Below the pieces are notes generated by a model. It was not told where the DNA came from, made no database searches, and worked only from the letters and a program-made list of their open reading frames with translations. A program made the translations under genes and the position numbers. Source: DATAUD01 sp036501665 (GTDB taxonomy: Bacteria > Verrucomicrobiota > Verrucomicrobiia > Limisphaerales > Palsa-1400). Taken from it: a stretch of DNA of 64,000 bases. Of the stretch, positions 1 through 9,393 are shown one piece after another (the first letter of the stretch is position 1; the number at the start of each line of letters is the position of its first letter). The DNA lies in contig DASXZW010000074.1 of the NCBI GenBank assembly GCA_036501665.1, positions 6,691-70,690 of the forward strand, read 5' to 3'.

Positions 1-17
1 TGAAGACGAAATTTCGC

Positions 18-1193
18 ATGTTCCGTTCCAGCAAGAGCGGGTACTATTACTGGCAGGACAACGACACAGGCAAGCAGGGAACCTTGGGCACGCAAGACAA
101 GCGGGAAGCCCAGCGCCTGCTGCACGCGAAAAACGAGTCGTATCGCACGCCCACCTCCGCCATCAATCTCCAGATCGCTCGTGCTTACCTTGACGCCGCC
201 GACCCGAAATTGCTCACCCGCACATGGCAGCAGGTCATGGAGCAAATCGTTTCCGAGAAAAGCGGTGAAACCCGCGTTCGCTGGGTGACTGCCATACATG
301 ACAAGAATTTTGACGCCCTGCGAAACCTACCCATGCTGGAAACGCGGGCTGATCAATTCTTGGCCGCTCTCGCGGACCGGAAGGTGTCGACCAACTACTA
401 CCTCCGGCGTATACACAATTATGCTTTGGGAATGGATTGGTTGCTCAAGGCCATCATCCCGAAGCGCCAGTGGCCCAAAGTTTATCACGCTTCCAAGCGG
501 GCGATCACTGAGGAAGAACATCAAAAGATTATCGAGAGGGAAAAGAAACCTGAGCGCCGCGCTTTTTACCAGTTGTGCTGGTTTTTAGGCGGCTCACAGA
601 AAGACGTTGCCGAGTTGACGGCTGAGAATGTGGATTGGGATGACAATACCTTGAGCTTCGTTCGCAACAAGCTTCGACACTTAGCTGGCACAGGCATCAA
701 GCCTCCAATCATCCATTTTGGCGAAGAGGTGACGAGCATTTTGAACGGACTGCCGCAATCCGGCCCGCTGTTCCCAAACCTCATTGGCCAGAAATCCAAA
801 GACCGGGCGAACGAATTTCGACAACGCTGTCATGGTTTAGCTATCATGGGAGTCACCCTGCACTCCTATCGTTATGCGTGGGCAGAACGCGCCCGCAAGT
901 GTGGCTTTCCGCAACGATTCGCACAGGAGGCGCTCGGCCATAATTCAAAAGCCGTTCACGCCGCTTACGCCAAGAAAGCCGAGGTGCATCTGCCAAGCTT
1001 GGAGGACTGGGGAAAGCAGATCAAGGCGAAGGTGTTGCAGGTGGAGTTCTCGCGCAAACCCGAAGACAAGCCTACCAGCACAGAGGCTCTGAACCATCAA
1101 GCGCCTCAACAAACAGTCAGCGGCGAGGTGCCTCACGATTCAACCGATGGTGTCCCGCACGAACCAATCAGCTACGTCAAAAAGGCAAAATGA
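18..1193 (+). CDS. Tyrosine recombinase (phage-type integrase), 5' edge of window
   Basis: Site-specific tyrosine recombinase, expected to integrate or excise a mobile element. The C-terminal half carries the box II signature LHSYRYAWAE (HxxR) and LGHNSKAVHAAY, with the His and the Tyr nucleophile. The usual first catalytic Arg (TGxR) is replaced in GGSQKDVAEL. The frame is open to base 3, and the paralog at 63160 has a few more N-terminal residues, so the true start may lie left of the window. The N-terminal half (roughly residues 1-150) resembles a core-binding domain. About 45-50 percent identity by eye to the right-hand copy, which is frameshifted. Family certain; target site unknown. Confidence 0.88.
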   Translation: MFRSSKSGYYYWQDNDTGKQGTLGTQDKREAQRLLHAKNESYRTPTSAINLQIARAYLDAADPKLLTRTWQQVMEQIVSEKSGETRVRWVTAIHDKNFDALRNLPMLETRADQFLAALADRKVSTNYYLRRIHNYALGMDWLLKAIIPKRQWPKVYHASKRAITEEEHQKIIEREKKPERRAFYQLCWFLGGSQKDVAELTAENVDWDDNTLSFVRNKLRHLAGTGIKPPIIHFGEEVTSILNGLPQSGPLFPNLIGQKSKDRANEFRQRCHGLAIMGVTLHSYRYAWAERARKCGFPQRFAQEALGHNSKAVHAAYAKKAEVHLPSLEDWGKQIKAKVLQVEFSRKPEDKPTSTEALNHQAPQQTVSGEVPHDSTDGVPHEPISYVKKAK

Positions 1194-1243
1194 GGACCTC
1201 AACCCAGCGACGGGGTGTTTGTCTTTTCCTGATTCTCGGCAAC

Positions 1244-1462
1244 TCAGATAGCGATGTAGTTAATTGGGACGGGAGTGTCCGAAAGCTCACGACTCAACAA
1301 ATCTCTACCGGTAAACGCCTCGAAAAGCGGGTCGTTAATTTTCTGCCTGTCGCTACCAAGGATGAACTCGCCCGGTTGAAGATGTAGTGCGATATTCAAC
1401 TTGGGGAAAACCAATTGGATTGGCCATTTTGCGCTGTTGTAATAACCGGAAATCTTCGTCAT
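1244..1462 (-). CDS. Small hypothetical protein, 72 aa
   Basis: Unrecognised short gene convergent with the integrase. The product starts MTKISGYYNS and has a beta-rich, alternating hydrophobic pattern (IQLVFPKLNIALHLQPGEF) ending VPINYIAI, which looks like a real folded protein rather than a shadow. An AAGGG purine run lies directly against the ATG, closer than usual for a ribosome binding site. No signal peptide or membrane segment. The other frames of this stretch look like noise. Function unknown. Confidence 0.5.
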   Translation of the reverse strand: MTKISGYYNSAKWPIQLVFPKLNIALHLQPGEFILGSDRQKINDPLFEAFTGRDLLSRELSDTPVPINYIAI

Positions 1463-1659
1463 CCCTTATCGCAAACAGCGGGTCTTTTGCTTCACCATGC
1501 CGCGCAGTTTGGCCGTGCGCCGCGCAATGTAAAGAGATCAGGCCAGTTGGTTCCGACCGGAACGTCGACTGGCAGTTCGGAGTCATGCTATCTACTTGCC
1601 CTTTGCGTTGGCCCTGCGACGAATCGGGCTTTTTGTAAATGGTCGCCGCCCGGCACCTC

Positions 1660-2127
1660 TTACAGCATTTTATCGGAAGACGATTGGGGTTTCTTATAGC
1701 GTTGAAGGGCGACCAATTCCTTTTTAAAGCCCCACTTTCTAGCCGTTGCGTTTGTCTGCGCTTCATCGTCCACATACTCCCTGTTTTGAGGCACGAAGGA
1801 ATGGGCAATCTCGTGTGCCAACAAACCAGTAAGCGCATCGCTGTCGAATTCCCAAACACGCGAGAATATAACAATCGTCCTCGTCTTGCCATCTTCTGGC
1901 GGAGGGTCAATTGGCGGCACATTCAGGGCGAACGCATCAAGCTCTGGACAGTCAAATACGAAAATAAAGTTTGATTCAACAACATCAAAAACGTCCTGTG
2001 GAAGCCGGGACAACACCCTCCGAAATATGGTATCAAACTTAGAATGGATTGAAGGCAGAGGCGGCCAGAATTTGTCGCTTTCGAGAAAGTAGGCTATCGC
2101 GTCCCTCCGCCCCTTTGCGGCCCTCAT
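1660..2127 (-). CDS. Minigluzincin-like zinc metalloprotease-fold protein, 155 aa
   Basis: Carries HEIAHSF (HExxH zinc motif), followed about 12 residues later by DDEAQTNATARKWGF, where a downstream acidic residue could be the third zinc ligand as in minigluzincins. No signal peptide, so probably cytoplasmic. The ATG at 2127 was chosen because AAAGGAG sits about 8 nt upstream; a longer reading to 2274 is open but lacks such a site. Such proteins often lie in mobile elements, but substrate and activity cannot be inferred. It could be an inactive scaffold if the third ligand is not used. Confidence 0.7.
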   Translation of the reverse strand: MRAAKGRRDAIAYFLESDKFWPPLPSIHSKFDTIFRRVLSRLPQDVFDVVESNFIFVFDCPELDAFALNVPPIDPPPEDGKTRTIVIFSRVWEFDSDALTGLLAHEIAHSFVPQNREYVDDEAQTNATARKWGFKKELVALQRYKKPQSSSDKML

Positions 2128-2365
2128 GCCGTGCTCTCCTTTGTGGAACCGACGAATTTGAAACTGACCCGTTGCTTTGCCACGGAATGGAAATGTCAGA
2201 ATCCTCACATTATTGTCAATCCCCATTTTTCGCCCCGGCTTCCGGCCAGAGAGGCACAGCAAAGCATCTAGCAATTCGACGGCCCGGATGAATTATTGAT
2301 TGGCAGAAGGCGAGCACTCGTTGCCAAGTCTGGGCGGTACGCTGTCCACTGCGCCGCCAAGTTGA

Positions 2366-2557
2366 TCACGACGTAAGCAGCTTTTGCGCATCTTCCGGCG
2401 TCTCCTTCACTGAATAGACCTTGCCGTCCGCCGTGCAAAGGGCGGTCATGCCGGGCTGCGTGATGTCGGGATAGATTGCAATGACAGTTGGCTCATCAGA
2501 GACGGCAATCCACAGCGGAGCGCCAGCCTCGCCGGAATGGAATTGGACGTATTTCAT
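2366..2557 (-). CDS. FlbD-like small protein, 63 aa
   Basis: Short protein whose C-terminal half, ALCTADGKVYSVKETPEDAQ, follows the pattern of FlbD-type proteins (strand, DGK turn, VKET/S, helix). It starts MKYVQFHSGEAGAPLW. A decayed relative lies at 22657. There is no flagellar gene in the window, so a flagellar role is unlikely; such proteins are scattered in this kind of genome with no known function. Ribosome binding site weak. Confidence 0.55.
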   Translation of the reverse strand: MKYVQFHSGEAGAPLWIAVSDEPTVIAIYPDITQPGMTALCTADGKVYSVKETPEDAQKLLTS

Positions 2558-2798
2558 ATATTCTGCGCGGTTGCTGGCCGACAGGCTATCCCACAGTCAT
2601 CGCCAGCGCCAGAACGCGATTCCGACGCCAGCGGTGAACCTTGGAAGCGTTTTCCTGCAAAGATCAAGCGCCAATCACAGTCAGGCATGGGTCTTGCCTT
2701 CGGCGGCGGCGACGCGCATTTATTGCATTGCTCTGAGTGGCTCAAGACGCGACCTTTGATCTTCCCAAAGTGACGCCCTGATCTAATGAAGATACGGC

Positions 2799-2948
2799 AT
2801 GGCTCTAAAAGCTTGTCCTGAATGCCAAAAGGAAGTCTCCTCTGCCGCTGTTGATGAAAATTCAGTTGGTTGCAAAACCCCCAAACGGATTGAACAGAGC
2901 AATTATCTTAACCTTCTTCGCGACGGCCCTTGCCGTGTGTGCCGCTGA
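2799..2948 (+). pseudogene. Zinc-ribbon N-terminal fragment
   Basis: A 49-codon frame beginning MALKACPECQKEVSSAA resembles the first half of small zinc-ribbon proteins (CPxC pair, KEVS). After about 20 residues the resemblance ends and the frame runs across the signal-peptide region of the GH12-like gene in another frame. Probably the stump of a gene cut at a recombination junction. Confidence 0.3.
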
Positions 2949-3627
2949 GCCTGCGTTTGTGACATCCAAGCCCAATGCAGGTTGGGCGGAGGGCGGCTAC
3001 TACATCCACAACAATATGTGGAACAGCGGCAAGTACAAGCCGTGCTCGTCAACCCTTTCCGCATGGTCTTACGACAACTGGCAGGTTGTCACGAGGATGA
3101 ATAATAAAAACCACGACGGCGCGGTCAAAACATACCCAAACGTGCATAAAGATTACACTGCCGTGCCTATAGATTCATTTGAATCGATTACCAGCATCTT
3201 CGCTGAGACAAGTCCGCGCACCGGCATCTATGACGTTGCCTATGATATCTGGATTAACGGCATCGCCAAGCCGGGCTGCGTCGAGATTATGGTCTGGACG
3301 GATAACCGCGACCAAGTGCCGGGCGGGAAGCACATGGAGGACGTGACCTTTAGCGGTCGTGCCTTTAAGGCGTACAAGGCTCCGATTGGCGGCTACATTG
3401 CCTTCGTGGCGAGGAGCAATTTTGCCTCTGGAAGCGTGAATCTTCTCGACATCATAAAGTGGGCCGCTGCCAAGGGCTGGCTCCCAGCCCATTCCACCTT
3501 GAATCAAATCTGTTTCGGGGTCGAAATCGTATCAACGGAGGATGTGGACGCGAAATTCGAGTTTACGGCCTTTTCAATCGAGGCGAAGGCTAAAGCCGAG
3601 GTCCAGCCTCACGACGACCGAAAGTGA
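2854..3627 (+). CDS. Secreted GH12-like beta-glycosidase
   Basis: About 257 residues. The N-terminus has a hydrophobic stretch (AIILTFFATALAVCAA, about residues 16-31) fitting a signal peptide. The rest follows the glycoside hydrolase 12 fold: YYIHNNMWNSG near residue 50, a WSYDNW segment, then CVEIMVWTDN with the probable nucleophile Glu144 and FGVEIVS with the probable acid/base Glu224. GH12 enzymes cleave beta-1,4-glucan or xyloglucan, so a role in plant polysaccharide breakdown is plausible. TTG at 2851 is an alternative start; no clear ribosome site. The upstream junction with a zinc-ribbon stump suggests rearrangement just before the gene. Confidence 0.68.
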   Translation: MKIQLVAKPPNGLNRAIILTFFATALAVCAAEPAFVTSKPNAGWAEGGYYIHNNMWNSGKYKPCSSTLSAWSYDNWQVVTRMNNKNHDGAVKTYPNVHKDYTAVPIDSFESITSIFAETSPRTGIYDVAYDIWINGIAKPGCVEIMVWTDNRDQVPGGKHMEDVTFSGRAFKAYKAPIGGYIAFVARSNFASGSVNLLDIIKWAAAKGWLPAHSTLNQICFGVEIVSTEDVDAKFEFTAFSIEAKAKAEVQPHDDRK

Positions 3628-4045
3628 AAACGACAAACTTGACGATCTGTAATCCGAGAAGCAGTTCACGCTGGAAGCGATTCTGCTGAAGGAGCGGCAG
3701 CAGTTCATCAACTCTGTTCAAACGAACGATCTTTGTCTTGCGGTGCCGGAACTATGCGCGACCTGCCAGCCATCAAACTAATGTCAATACTCGGCTCTGG
3801 TATGGTCAAGTTGGACTGGATACGGAAAGCGTTGCTTTCGTCGGCTGGTACTGGCAATCCGTCTGCATAGACAAACAAATGGATGCGCGGAGCCTCGGAC
3901 TCCGAATTAGCGATTGTAAAAAATGCTGGTTTACTCGTTACTTACGCACCCAAAAGGATGTCAATAGATGCCATTTCGCCTGCCATGAACCCACACGCCA
4001 AAACAAATCAGCGTTCCACACACGACAATCCCGAGTGAGCAATAA
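3628..4045. other. Intergenic stretch without a supported gene
   Basis: Between the GH12-like gene and the next membrane protein gene. Open frames here lack family resemblance and a ribosome site, and no repeat or RNA structure stands out. GAGTGAG at about 4033-4039 probably serves the following start at 4046. Confidence 0.5.
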
Positions 4046-4834
4046 ATGAGATTTGGAACAATATCATGGTTTTGGCCGGTGCTGTGGGCGTCTATCGGCG
4101 GCATTGTTGTGTTGGTTGGCGTATTGCTAGAGGTACTTGCCGATAAAAAGTCCTTCAAGGACATAGAAAATTCTAGGTTTTGGGATTCGGCTGGACATCT
4201 TGGCGGATGGCTTGTCGTACTTGGGGTATTGGCAGAAGTCATTGTCGGATGCGTAACAGCCGTTAATGAATGGCGAAACGACCCAATGAAAAGATCAATC
4301 GCCTCGGCATCAGCGAGAGTTCGGATAGTCGTTAAAACGCGTTCAAACACCGTTCCGCTTTTCGTAAACCCTGACCAGACGCAGGATGGCATCAATATGC
4401 AGCTTTCTTTTTGCAAGGACGGCCTAACGAACACTCTTTTGACGCTTGAATCGCACGATATAACGTCTTGGCGTATGGGAACGACGGATAAACAGGATTG
4501 CATTATGAGGTTCAACGAAGGGGGAACTATGACTGATCTATTTGACGACACGTGGGCAAAGAGGTCAGCAACGACTGTGGGGCAAATCGCGGAAGCAAAC
4601 ATTGTGTTTTTACATCTCCCGGACATGGAAACGAACGCCGAAGTGATTTCTGGGGTAGTAGTTCTAAATGTCAACGATTCAACTTGGAGATTTGAAATTC
4701 TTGACCAACTCACGAAGTGGGGAACTATAACAACGCAGAGAACTAAAAATGGTAGGTTCCTGATTTGGCCGGTCGAAATACTCTTTCCAAAAGGTGATGG
4801 AACATATTTGACAAATTGGTACAATGGCAAATGA
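4046..4834 (+). CDS. Membrane-anchored hypothetical protein, 262 aa
   Basis: Two hydrophobic segments near the N-terminus (about residues 8-30, WPVLWASIGGIVVLVGVLLE, and 52-72, GGWLVVLGVLAEVIVGCVTA) precede a soluble domain of about 180 residues with no recognised motif. GAGTGAG lies about 6 nt before the ATG. The gene runs convergently into the polymerase fusion gene. Not recognised; an antisense frame of similar length has no family-like features. Confidence 0.75.
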   Translation: MRFGTISWFWPVLWASIGGIVVLVGVLLEVLADKKSFKDIENSRFWDSAGHLGGWLVVLGVLAEVIVGCVTAVNEWRNDPMKRSIASASARVRIVVKTRSNTVPLFVNPDQTQDGINMQLSFCKDGLTNTLLTLESHDITSWRMGTTDKQDCIMRFNEGGTMTDLFDDTWAKRSATTVGQIAEANIVFLHLPDMETNAEVISGVVVLNVNDSTWRFEILDQLTKWGTITTQRTKNGRFLIWPVEILFPKGDGTYLTNWYNGK

Positions 4835-5055
4835 ACGCATTGCGAAATGTGTGACCATATCCTCCAAGGTGAGAATGCCTTTCCTGCAATTCATCCCTTC
4901 GAGCTTGGTCGCACGCATGATTATGGAGCGGCAGTTATCCCGAATAAGATCACGCTCGAACCGGCAAACCGACTTGGGCGCATCCGGTTGGAATTTCCCA
5001 CAAAGGGTCTTGCTGTTGGTGTCGATACCCTACGACCTGCATATCAGACCGGGCA

Positions 5056-8000
5056 TCACACACCTTGCTTGTCTCGCAATGCCGGAACCGTGCGCGGCTT
5101 GCCAGCCCTCAACACACGCAAAGAAAACCCCCGTCCGTTCTCAAACGGCTCAACAGTTGCGGTGATTTCCAGCACGGGATAGCGAACCGTCGCCAGCCCA
5201 TAGCTTTTGTACGTCTGCGCGAACAGTTCTGTTTCCACGATTCCGGTCCAATCTGCCAGTGACAGGAATTTCATCGGCTCGCCGGTAATTTGATGATGCG
5301 TCCGCTGTTCGACAACTAGCCCGCATGTTACGACTATTTCGCCGATGTGTTCGCCAAGCCGGGACACCGGGCAGTACGTGTCCCACGCGACTTGATCGTG
5401 CAATTCCAACGGATGCCCGCTCGCCGGAAAACCGAGCAACTCATTTTCATCATCCAGCCGTTGCCGTCGCGTCGGCTCTTGCAACGGCACCTCCGGCAAC
5501 CGTTCCAAGCCGGGCGGGGTGAACAGTAACCCTTGCGAACCGCCGCCAATCGTGCCGACACTGTTCCGTAGCAGTTGACACTCCCAAAACAGCGCTGTGC
5601 GACTCTTGCCAAATTCGTCAAAAGCGCCCACGCGAAGCAGCAATTCCAGTTCTTCGGGCGACGGCGCAACACGCAAATAGAAATCCTCCAAAGATCGGAA
5701 CGGCCCACGATCACGTTCGCTTAAAATCCGTCCAGTCGTCTTCTCTGTCAGTCCCTTCACGTAACGCACCGGCACGCGGATTGAATCGCCGACAGGTTTA
5801 AACAAAGGGCCGGGTTTGTTGATAGAGGGAGGAAGAAATGTAATTCCCAAACGATGGCATTCCAAAACGTATACGATAGGGTGATAAAAGCCTTTGCCGT
5901 TGGACAACACAGCCGCCATGAATTCAATCGGATAATACCTTTTGAGCCACGCCGATTGATACGCCTCGACACCGTAAGCGGTGCTGTGCGCTTTACAGAA
6001 GGCGTATCCTGCAAACCCAGTGACAAGCCCCCATACTTCCACGATCTTTTCCAGCGGATGCCCCCGCGCCTCGGCAGATTGAAAGAATTCACCACGGATT
6101 TTGTCGATCATCGGACGGTTCTGCTTATTGAGAGCGCGTCGCAGGACATCCGCTCGTCCGGGATTGAGTCCGGCAAATGCTTCGCTCAGTTGGAGAATAT
6201 GCTCCTCGTATACAACCAACCCATACGTGCTTTTCAAGCACGGTTCTAAACAGGGATGAGGATAGGTCACTGGCTCCATACCCTGATACCGCCGTGTGAA
6301 GGACAGTTTTTTTCCTTCATTGGCGGCACCGGGCCTGATGACAGAAACAATGGCGATTAACCCGTCAATCTCGTTGACACCGCACATGCGGCAAAGGCTG
6401 GTCATTGCGGGCGATTCGATGTGATGCACGGCCCGCGCCCCGCCGCTGGCGATCATTTCCCATACTTGCGGGTCCTGCCACGGTTCAAGGCTTTCAAGAT
6501 CAATCTGAATTCCGCGAGTCGCCACGGCTTGTTTGACATCGCGCATCGCAGCCAGCCCGCCTTGGGCGAGAATGTCCATTTTTACGAGGCCGATGGTTTC
6601 AACCGCATCCATGTCGAAGTGAGTTGTGGCGTAGCCTTTGTTGGCAATGAATGTGGGGGTCAATTCGTGCATCGGTTGTCGTGACAACACCAATCCGCAC
6701 GGGTGCATTTTTGGGTAACGCGGGACGCCATCCAGAAATTCGGCCATCTGCAAGGCGGTGCTGTAAGGTTCCTCGTCGATTGGCAAATCGCGGTTTTCGG
6801 GACTGGCACGGAGCAAATCCACCAACTTTGAACCGCCGCTTGGCGTATGCTCCGCAGGAACCCAACCGCCCCCAAAACTCCAAGGAAAGTGGTCGGTAAA
6901 TTTGCGCACATCGCGCTCAGCAACGCCAAGCACTTTCGCCACTTCTGCAAAGGCACTTTTTGCTTGGAACGTGTTGAAGCCACCCACCACGGCGCAATGT
7001 TCGTTCCCATATTTTTCAAAAATGAGTTTCACCACGTCGTCTTTGAAATCGTGGGCGAAGTCTATGTCAATATCAGGAAGCTTGTTTAGAGCCATCCGGT
7101 CCTTGTTCAAAAAACGGCGAAAATAGAGATCGAAACGCACCGGGCAAACTCCGCTGATTCCAAGGCAGTAACAAACAAGTGAATCCGCCGCGCTGCCCCG
7201 CGTAATCCATTCAATTCCGCGTTTGCGGCAGTCCTGTAAAAAATCCCATGTGATCAGAAAATATTCCTCGTAGCCGACTTCGCTGATGATGCCGAGTTCC
7301 TCGTTAATTTGTGAGCGAACGGCAGCGAATTTTGCTGGCACGTACCGCTTCCGCGCCCCGTCCAGCACCAACCGCCGAAGATAATCTCCCGGAGTGGTGC
7401 CGTCCGGGGCCGCGAACGCTGGAAACTGCGGCTTGCCGAATGGAAAATCGAAGTGGCACCGCTCGCTGATCTCGATTGTTTGGTCCAGCCATTCCGGGTG
7501 TTCCTTGCAGGCCGCCGCCATTTCTGCTGGGCTACAAAAATGAAATTGTCCATGGCGCCTTTTCTCCGGGTGGTCCTCGTGCAACAGCGTCAGAGTGCGG
7601 ATGCTTTGCACAATTTCAAATTTTTGCCGATCTCCGAGTACGGCGTAACGGACAGCCGGACACGGCACGAGTGGGTGTTTGGCGGACGTAGCTTTGTTAG
7701 TGGCAAAGCTGTAAATCCTGCCGGGAAACATTTCTGCGACGAGCGGGTCTTCGCAGACTGCGATGAGTCCATCGGTGAATTCGCACAGTTCTTTCCGATG
7801 AAACGGAGCACGTTGCTGCCGGGCAACTGATCGCTCGTCGCCACCGGCTGCCGCCGATTCCGCGTGCCGGGATAGGAGACAATTAAGATTACGGTATCCC
7901 TGAGCCGATTCCACGTACAGAAGCAAAGGCTTGCCGCCCAAGTTAATTTCCACGCCAAGTATTGGTTTAATCCCCGCTTGTTTTGCTGCCAACACAAATT

Positions 8001-9390
8001 CAACGGCACCGTGCAAGTTGCCAGTGTCGGTCAAAGCAACGGCAGGGAGGCCGTGATGAACGGCAAGTTTCACGATAGCTGTTGGCGAAAGTGTCGAGTC
8101 AAGAAAAGAATAGTGACTATGCACACGCAAGGGAACATAGGTAATTCCAGCCTTTTGAATGGGTTTCCGGGAAATGGTTTTACCCGCAACGGCTGGCGCG
8201 GCGGCCACGATTTCACGAGGAGCCTCTCTCAATCGCAGATCGTGGCCGCGCATGATTACGAGACGGCCTTGCGTGCGGCGCAGTGCGTCGATCACCACCG
8301 CGAGCCGTTCTTGTGCGTGCTGTCGTTCGGGGGCTACAGTCAGCGCCAATTCGCTGCGAAACCGGCCATCATAGACATTGGAGAGTTTCAATGACACGAG
8401 GCGCAGGCTGACGCGGCGTTTCCACGCTCCACGGAGCATGGCCCGCAATCGACTGTAAACATCCGTCTCAAGATCGGTCGGTTCGATCAAGCTTTCGCTT
8501 ACTTGATCTTCGGCCATGTCGTTGTACCTCACCTTGACTGTAAGTGTGCGGATGCTGCGGTTTTCCTCCCGGACCTTGGCAAACAGATTGTCGGCCATTC
8601 GTCGGAGCGTGGCTTCGATAAATTCTTCATCTGTCAGGTCTTTGGCAAAAGTTTCTTGCTGGCCAAAAGTCTTTTGCGGTTCGCGGGCAGGCATCAGCGG
8701 ACGTTCGTCGATGCCGTTGGCATTATCACGCAAAGTCCGGGCACAATTGCCCATGAGAAGTTGAAGCAAATCCAAGGGAGTACCCGCGATCTGGCCAATG
8801 CAGGCCAGACCAGCGACATTCAATCGAATGGCGGTTTTTGGGCCGATGCCCGGAAGCCATTTGTTCGGCAACGGGTGAAGGAAACGCTTTTCATCCCCAG
8901 CCGGAACTTCGACAAATGCAGCGGGTTTGCGCAGCTTGGAAGCGATCTGGCTGACCAGCTTGTTAATACCAATCCCTTCGCTGACGGAAATCTTCAGGGA
9001 CTGGCCGATGGCTGTGCGTATTTTGAGAGCGATTTGAGCCGGTGGCTTCCCTGTGCCGCTCAAATCGAAATATCCTTCGTCAATTGAGGTTTGTTCCACA
9101 TCGGGCGTGAAGTCGTATGCGTAGGAAAACATCCATTTGGAAAAGTGCTCGTAACGATCATAATCGCCAGACAGGACGATCAGCTTGGGGCAGAGCTTAC
9201 GCGCCCGCACCGTAGGCATTGGTGTATAAACCCCAAATTTACGGGCCTCGTATGAAGCTGATGCGATGATGCCCCGCTTTTCACCGCCCACAGCGATTGG
9301 CTTTCCTCGCAAACGGGAGTCCGCAGCTTGCTCAACAGAAGCAAAGAACGCATCGGCGTCTAAATGGACGATGGTTTTGAGTGGTGGCAT
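5056..9390 (-). CDS. Fused DNA polymerase IV (DinB) - DNA polymerase III alpha (DnaE/ImuC type)
   Basis: A single 1444-residue frame joining two DNA polymerases. Residues 1 to about 390 are a complete Y-family DinB: HLDADAFF with Asp11, SIDEGYFDLSG with Asp104 and Glu105, a helix-hairpin-helix GIGPKTA near 181, and a little-finger domain ending near RGHDLRLREAP. After a linker of about 30 residues, a C-family alpha subunit follows: PHP domain from about 418 (RVHSHYSFLD), LPDIDIDF with Asp773 and Asp775, LVKMDILAQGG for the third carboxylate, a QGLLF clamp-binding-like motif near 1286, and a C-terminal OB fold. All Y-family carboxylates are present, unlike ImuB. It starts 3 nt after lexA, so the two are co-transcribed and presumably SOS-controlled. 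Inferred role: error-prone translesion synthesis. Confidence 0.95.
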   Translation of the reverse strand: MPPLKTIVHLDADAFFASVEQAADSRLRGKPIAVGGEKRGIIASASYEARKFGVYTPMPTVRARKLCPKLIVLSGDYDRYEHFSKWMFSYAYDFTPDVEQTSIDEGYFDLSGTGKPPAQIALKIRTAIGQSLKISVSEGIGINKLVSQIASKLRKPAAFVEVPAGDEKRFLHPLPNKWLPGIGPKTAIRLNVAGLACIGQIAGTPLDLLQLLMGNCARTLRDNANGIDERPLMPAREPQKTFGQQETFAKDLTDEEFIEATLRRMADNLFAKVREENRSIRTLTVKVRYNDMAEDQVSESLIEPTDLETDVYSRLRAMLRGAWKRRVSLRLVSLKLSNVYDGRFRSELALTVAPERQHAQERLAVVIDALRRTQGRLVIMRGHDLRLREAPREIVAAAPAVAGKTISRKPIQKAGITYVPLRVHSHYSFLDSTLSPTAIVKLAVHHGLPAVALTDTGNLHGAVEFVLAAKQAGIKPILGVEINLGGKPLLLYVESAQGYRNLNCLLSRHAESAAAGGDERSVARQQRAPFHRKELCEFTDGLIAVCEDPLVAEMFPGRIYSFATNKATSAKHPLVPCPAVRYAVLGDRQKFEIVQSIRTLTLLHEDHPEKRRHGQFHFCSPAEMAAACKEHPEWLDQTIEISERCHFDFPFGKPQFPAFAAPDGTTPGDYLRRLVLDGARKRYVPAKFAAVRSQINEELGIISEVGYEEYFLITWDFLQDCRKRGIEWITRGSAADSLVCYCLGISGVCPVRFDLYFRRFLNKDRMALNKLPDIDIDFAHDFKDDVVKLIFEKYGNEHCAVVGGFNTFQAKSAFAEVAKVLGVAERDVRKFTDHFPWSFGGGWVPAEHTPSGGSKLVDLLRASPENRDLPIDEEPYSTALQMAEFLDGVPRYPKMHPCGLVLSRQPMHELTPTFIANKGYATTHFDMDAVETIGLVKMDILAQGGLAAMRDVKQAVATRGIQIDLESLEPWQDPQVWEMIASGGARAVHHIESPAMTSLCRMCGVNEIDGLIAIVSVIRPGAANEGKKLSFTRRYQGMEPVTYPHPCLEPCLKSTYGLVVYEEHILQLSEAFAGLNPGRADVLRRALNKQNRPMIDKIRGEFFQSAEARGHPLEKIVEVWGLVTGFAGYAFCKAHSTAYGVEAYQSAWLKRYYPIEFMAAVLSNGKGFYHPIVYVLECHRLGITFLPPSINKPGPLFKPVGDSIRVPVRYVKGLTEKTTGRILSERDRGPFRSLEDFYLRVAPSPEELELLLRVGAFDEFGKSRTALFWECQLLRNSVGTIGGGSQGLLFTPPGLERLPEVPLQEPTRRQRLDDENELLGFPASGHPLELHDQVAWDTYCPVSRLGEHIGEIVVTCGLVVEQRTHHQITGEPMKFLSLADWTGIVETELFAQTYKSYGLATVRYPVLEITATVEPFENGRGFSLRVLRAGKPRTVPALRDKQGV

Positions 9391-9393
9391 TGC

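Noticed and set aside
3738..4049. 103-codon frame before the membrane protein gene
   Set aside because: No ribosome site, no family resemblance, and codon choice unlike its neighbours.
3961..4830. Long antisense frame opposite the 262-aa membrane protein
   Set aside because: No family-like sequence, and the plus-strand frame has membrane helices and a ribosome site.
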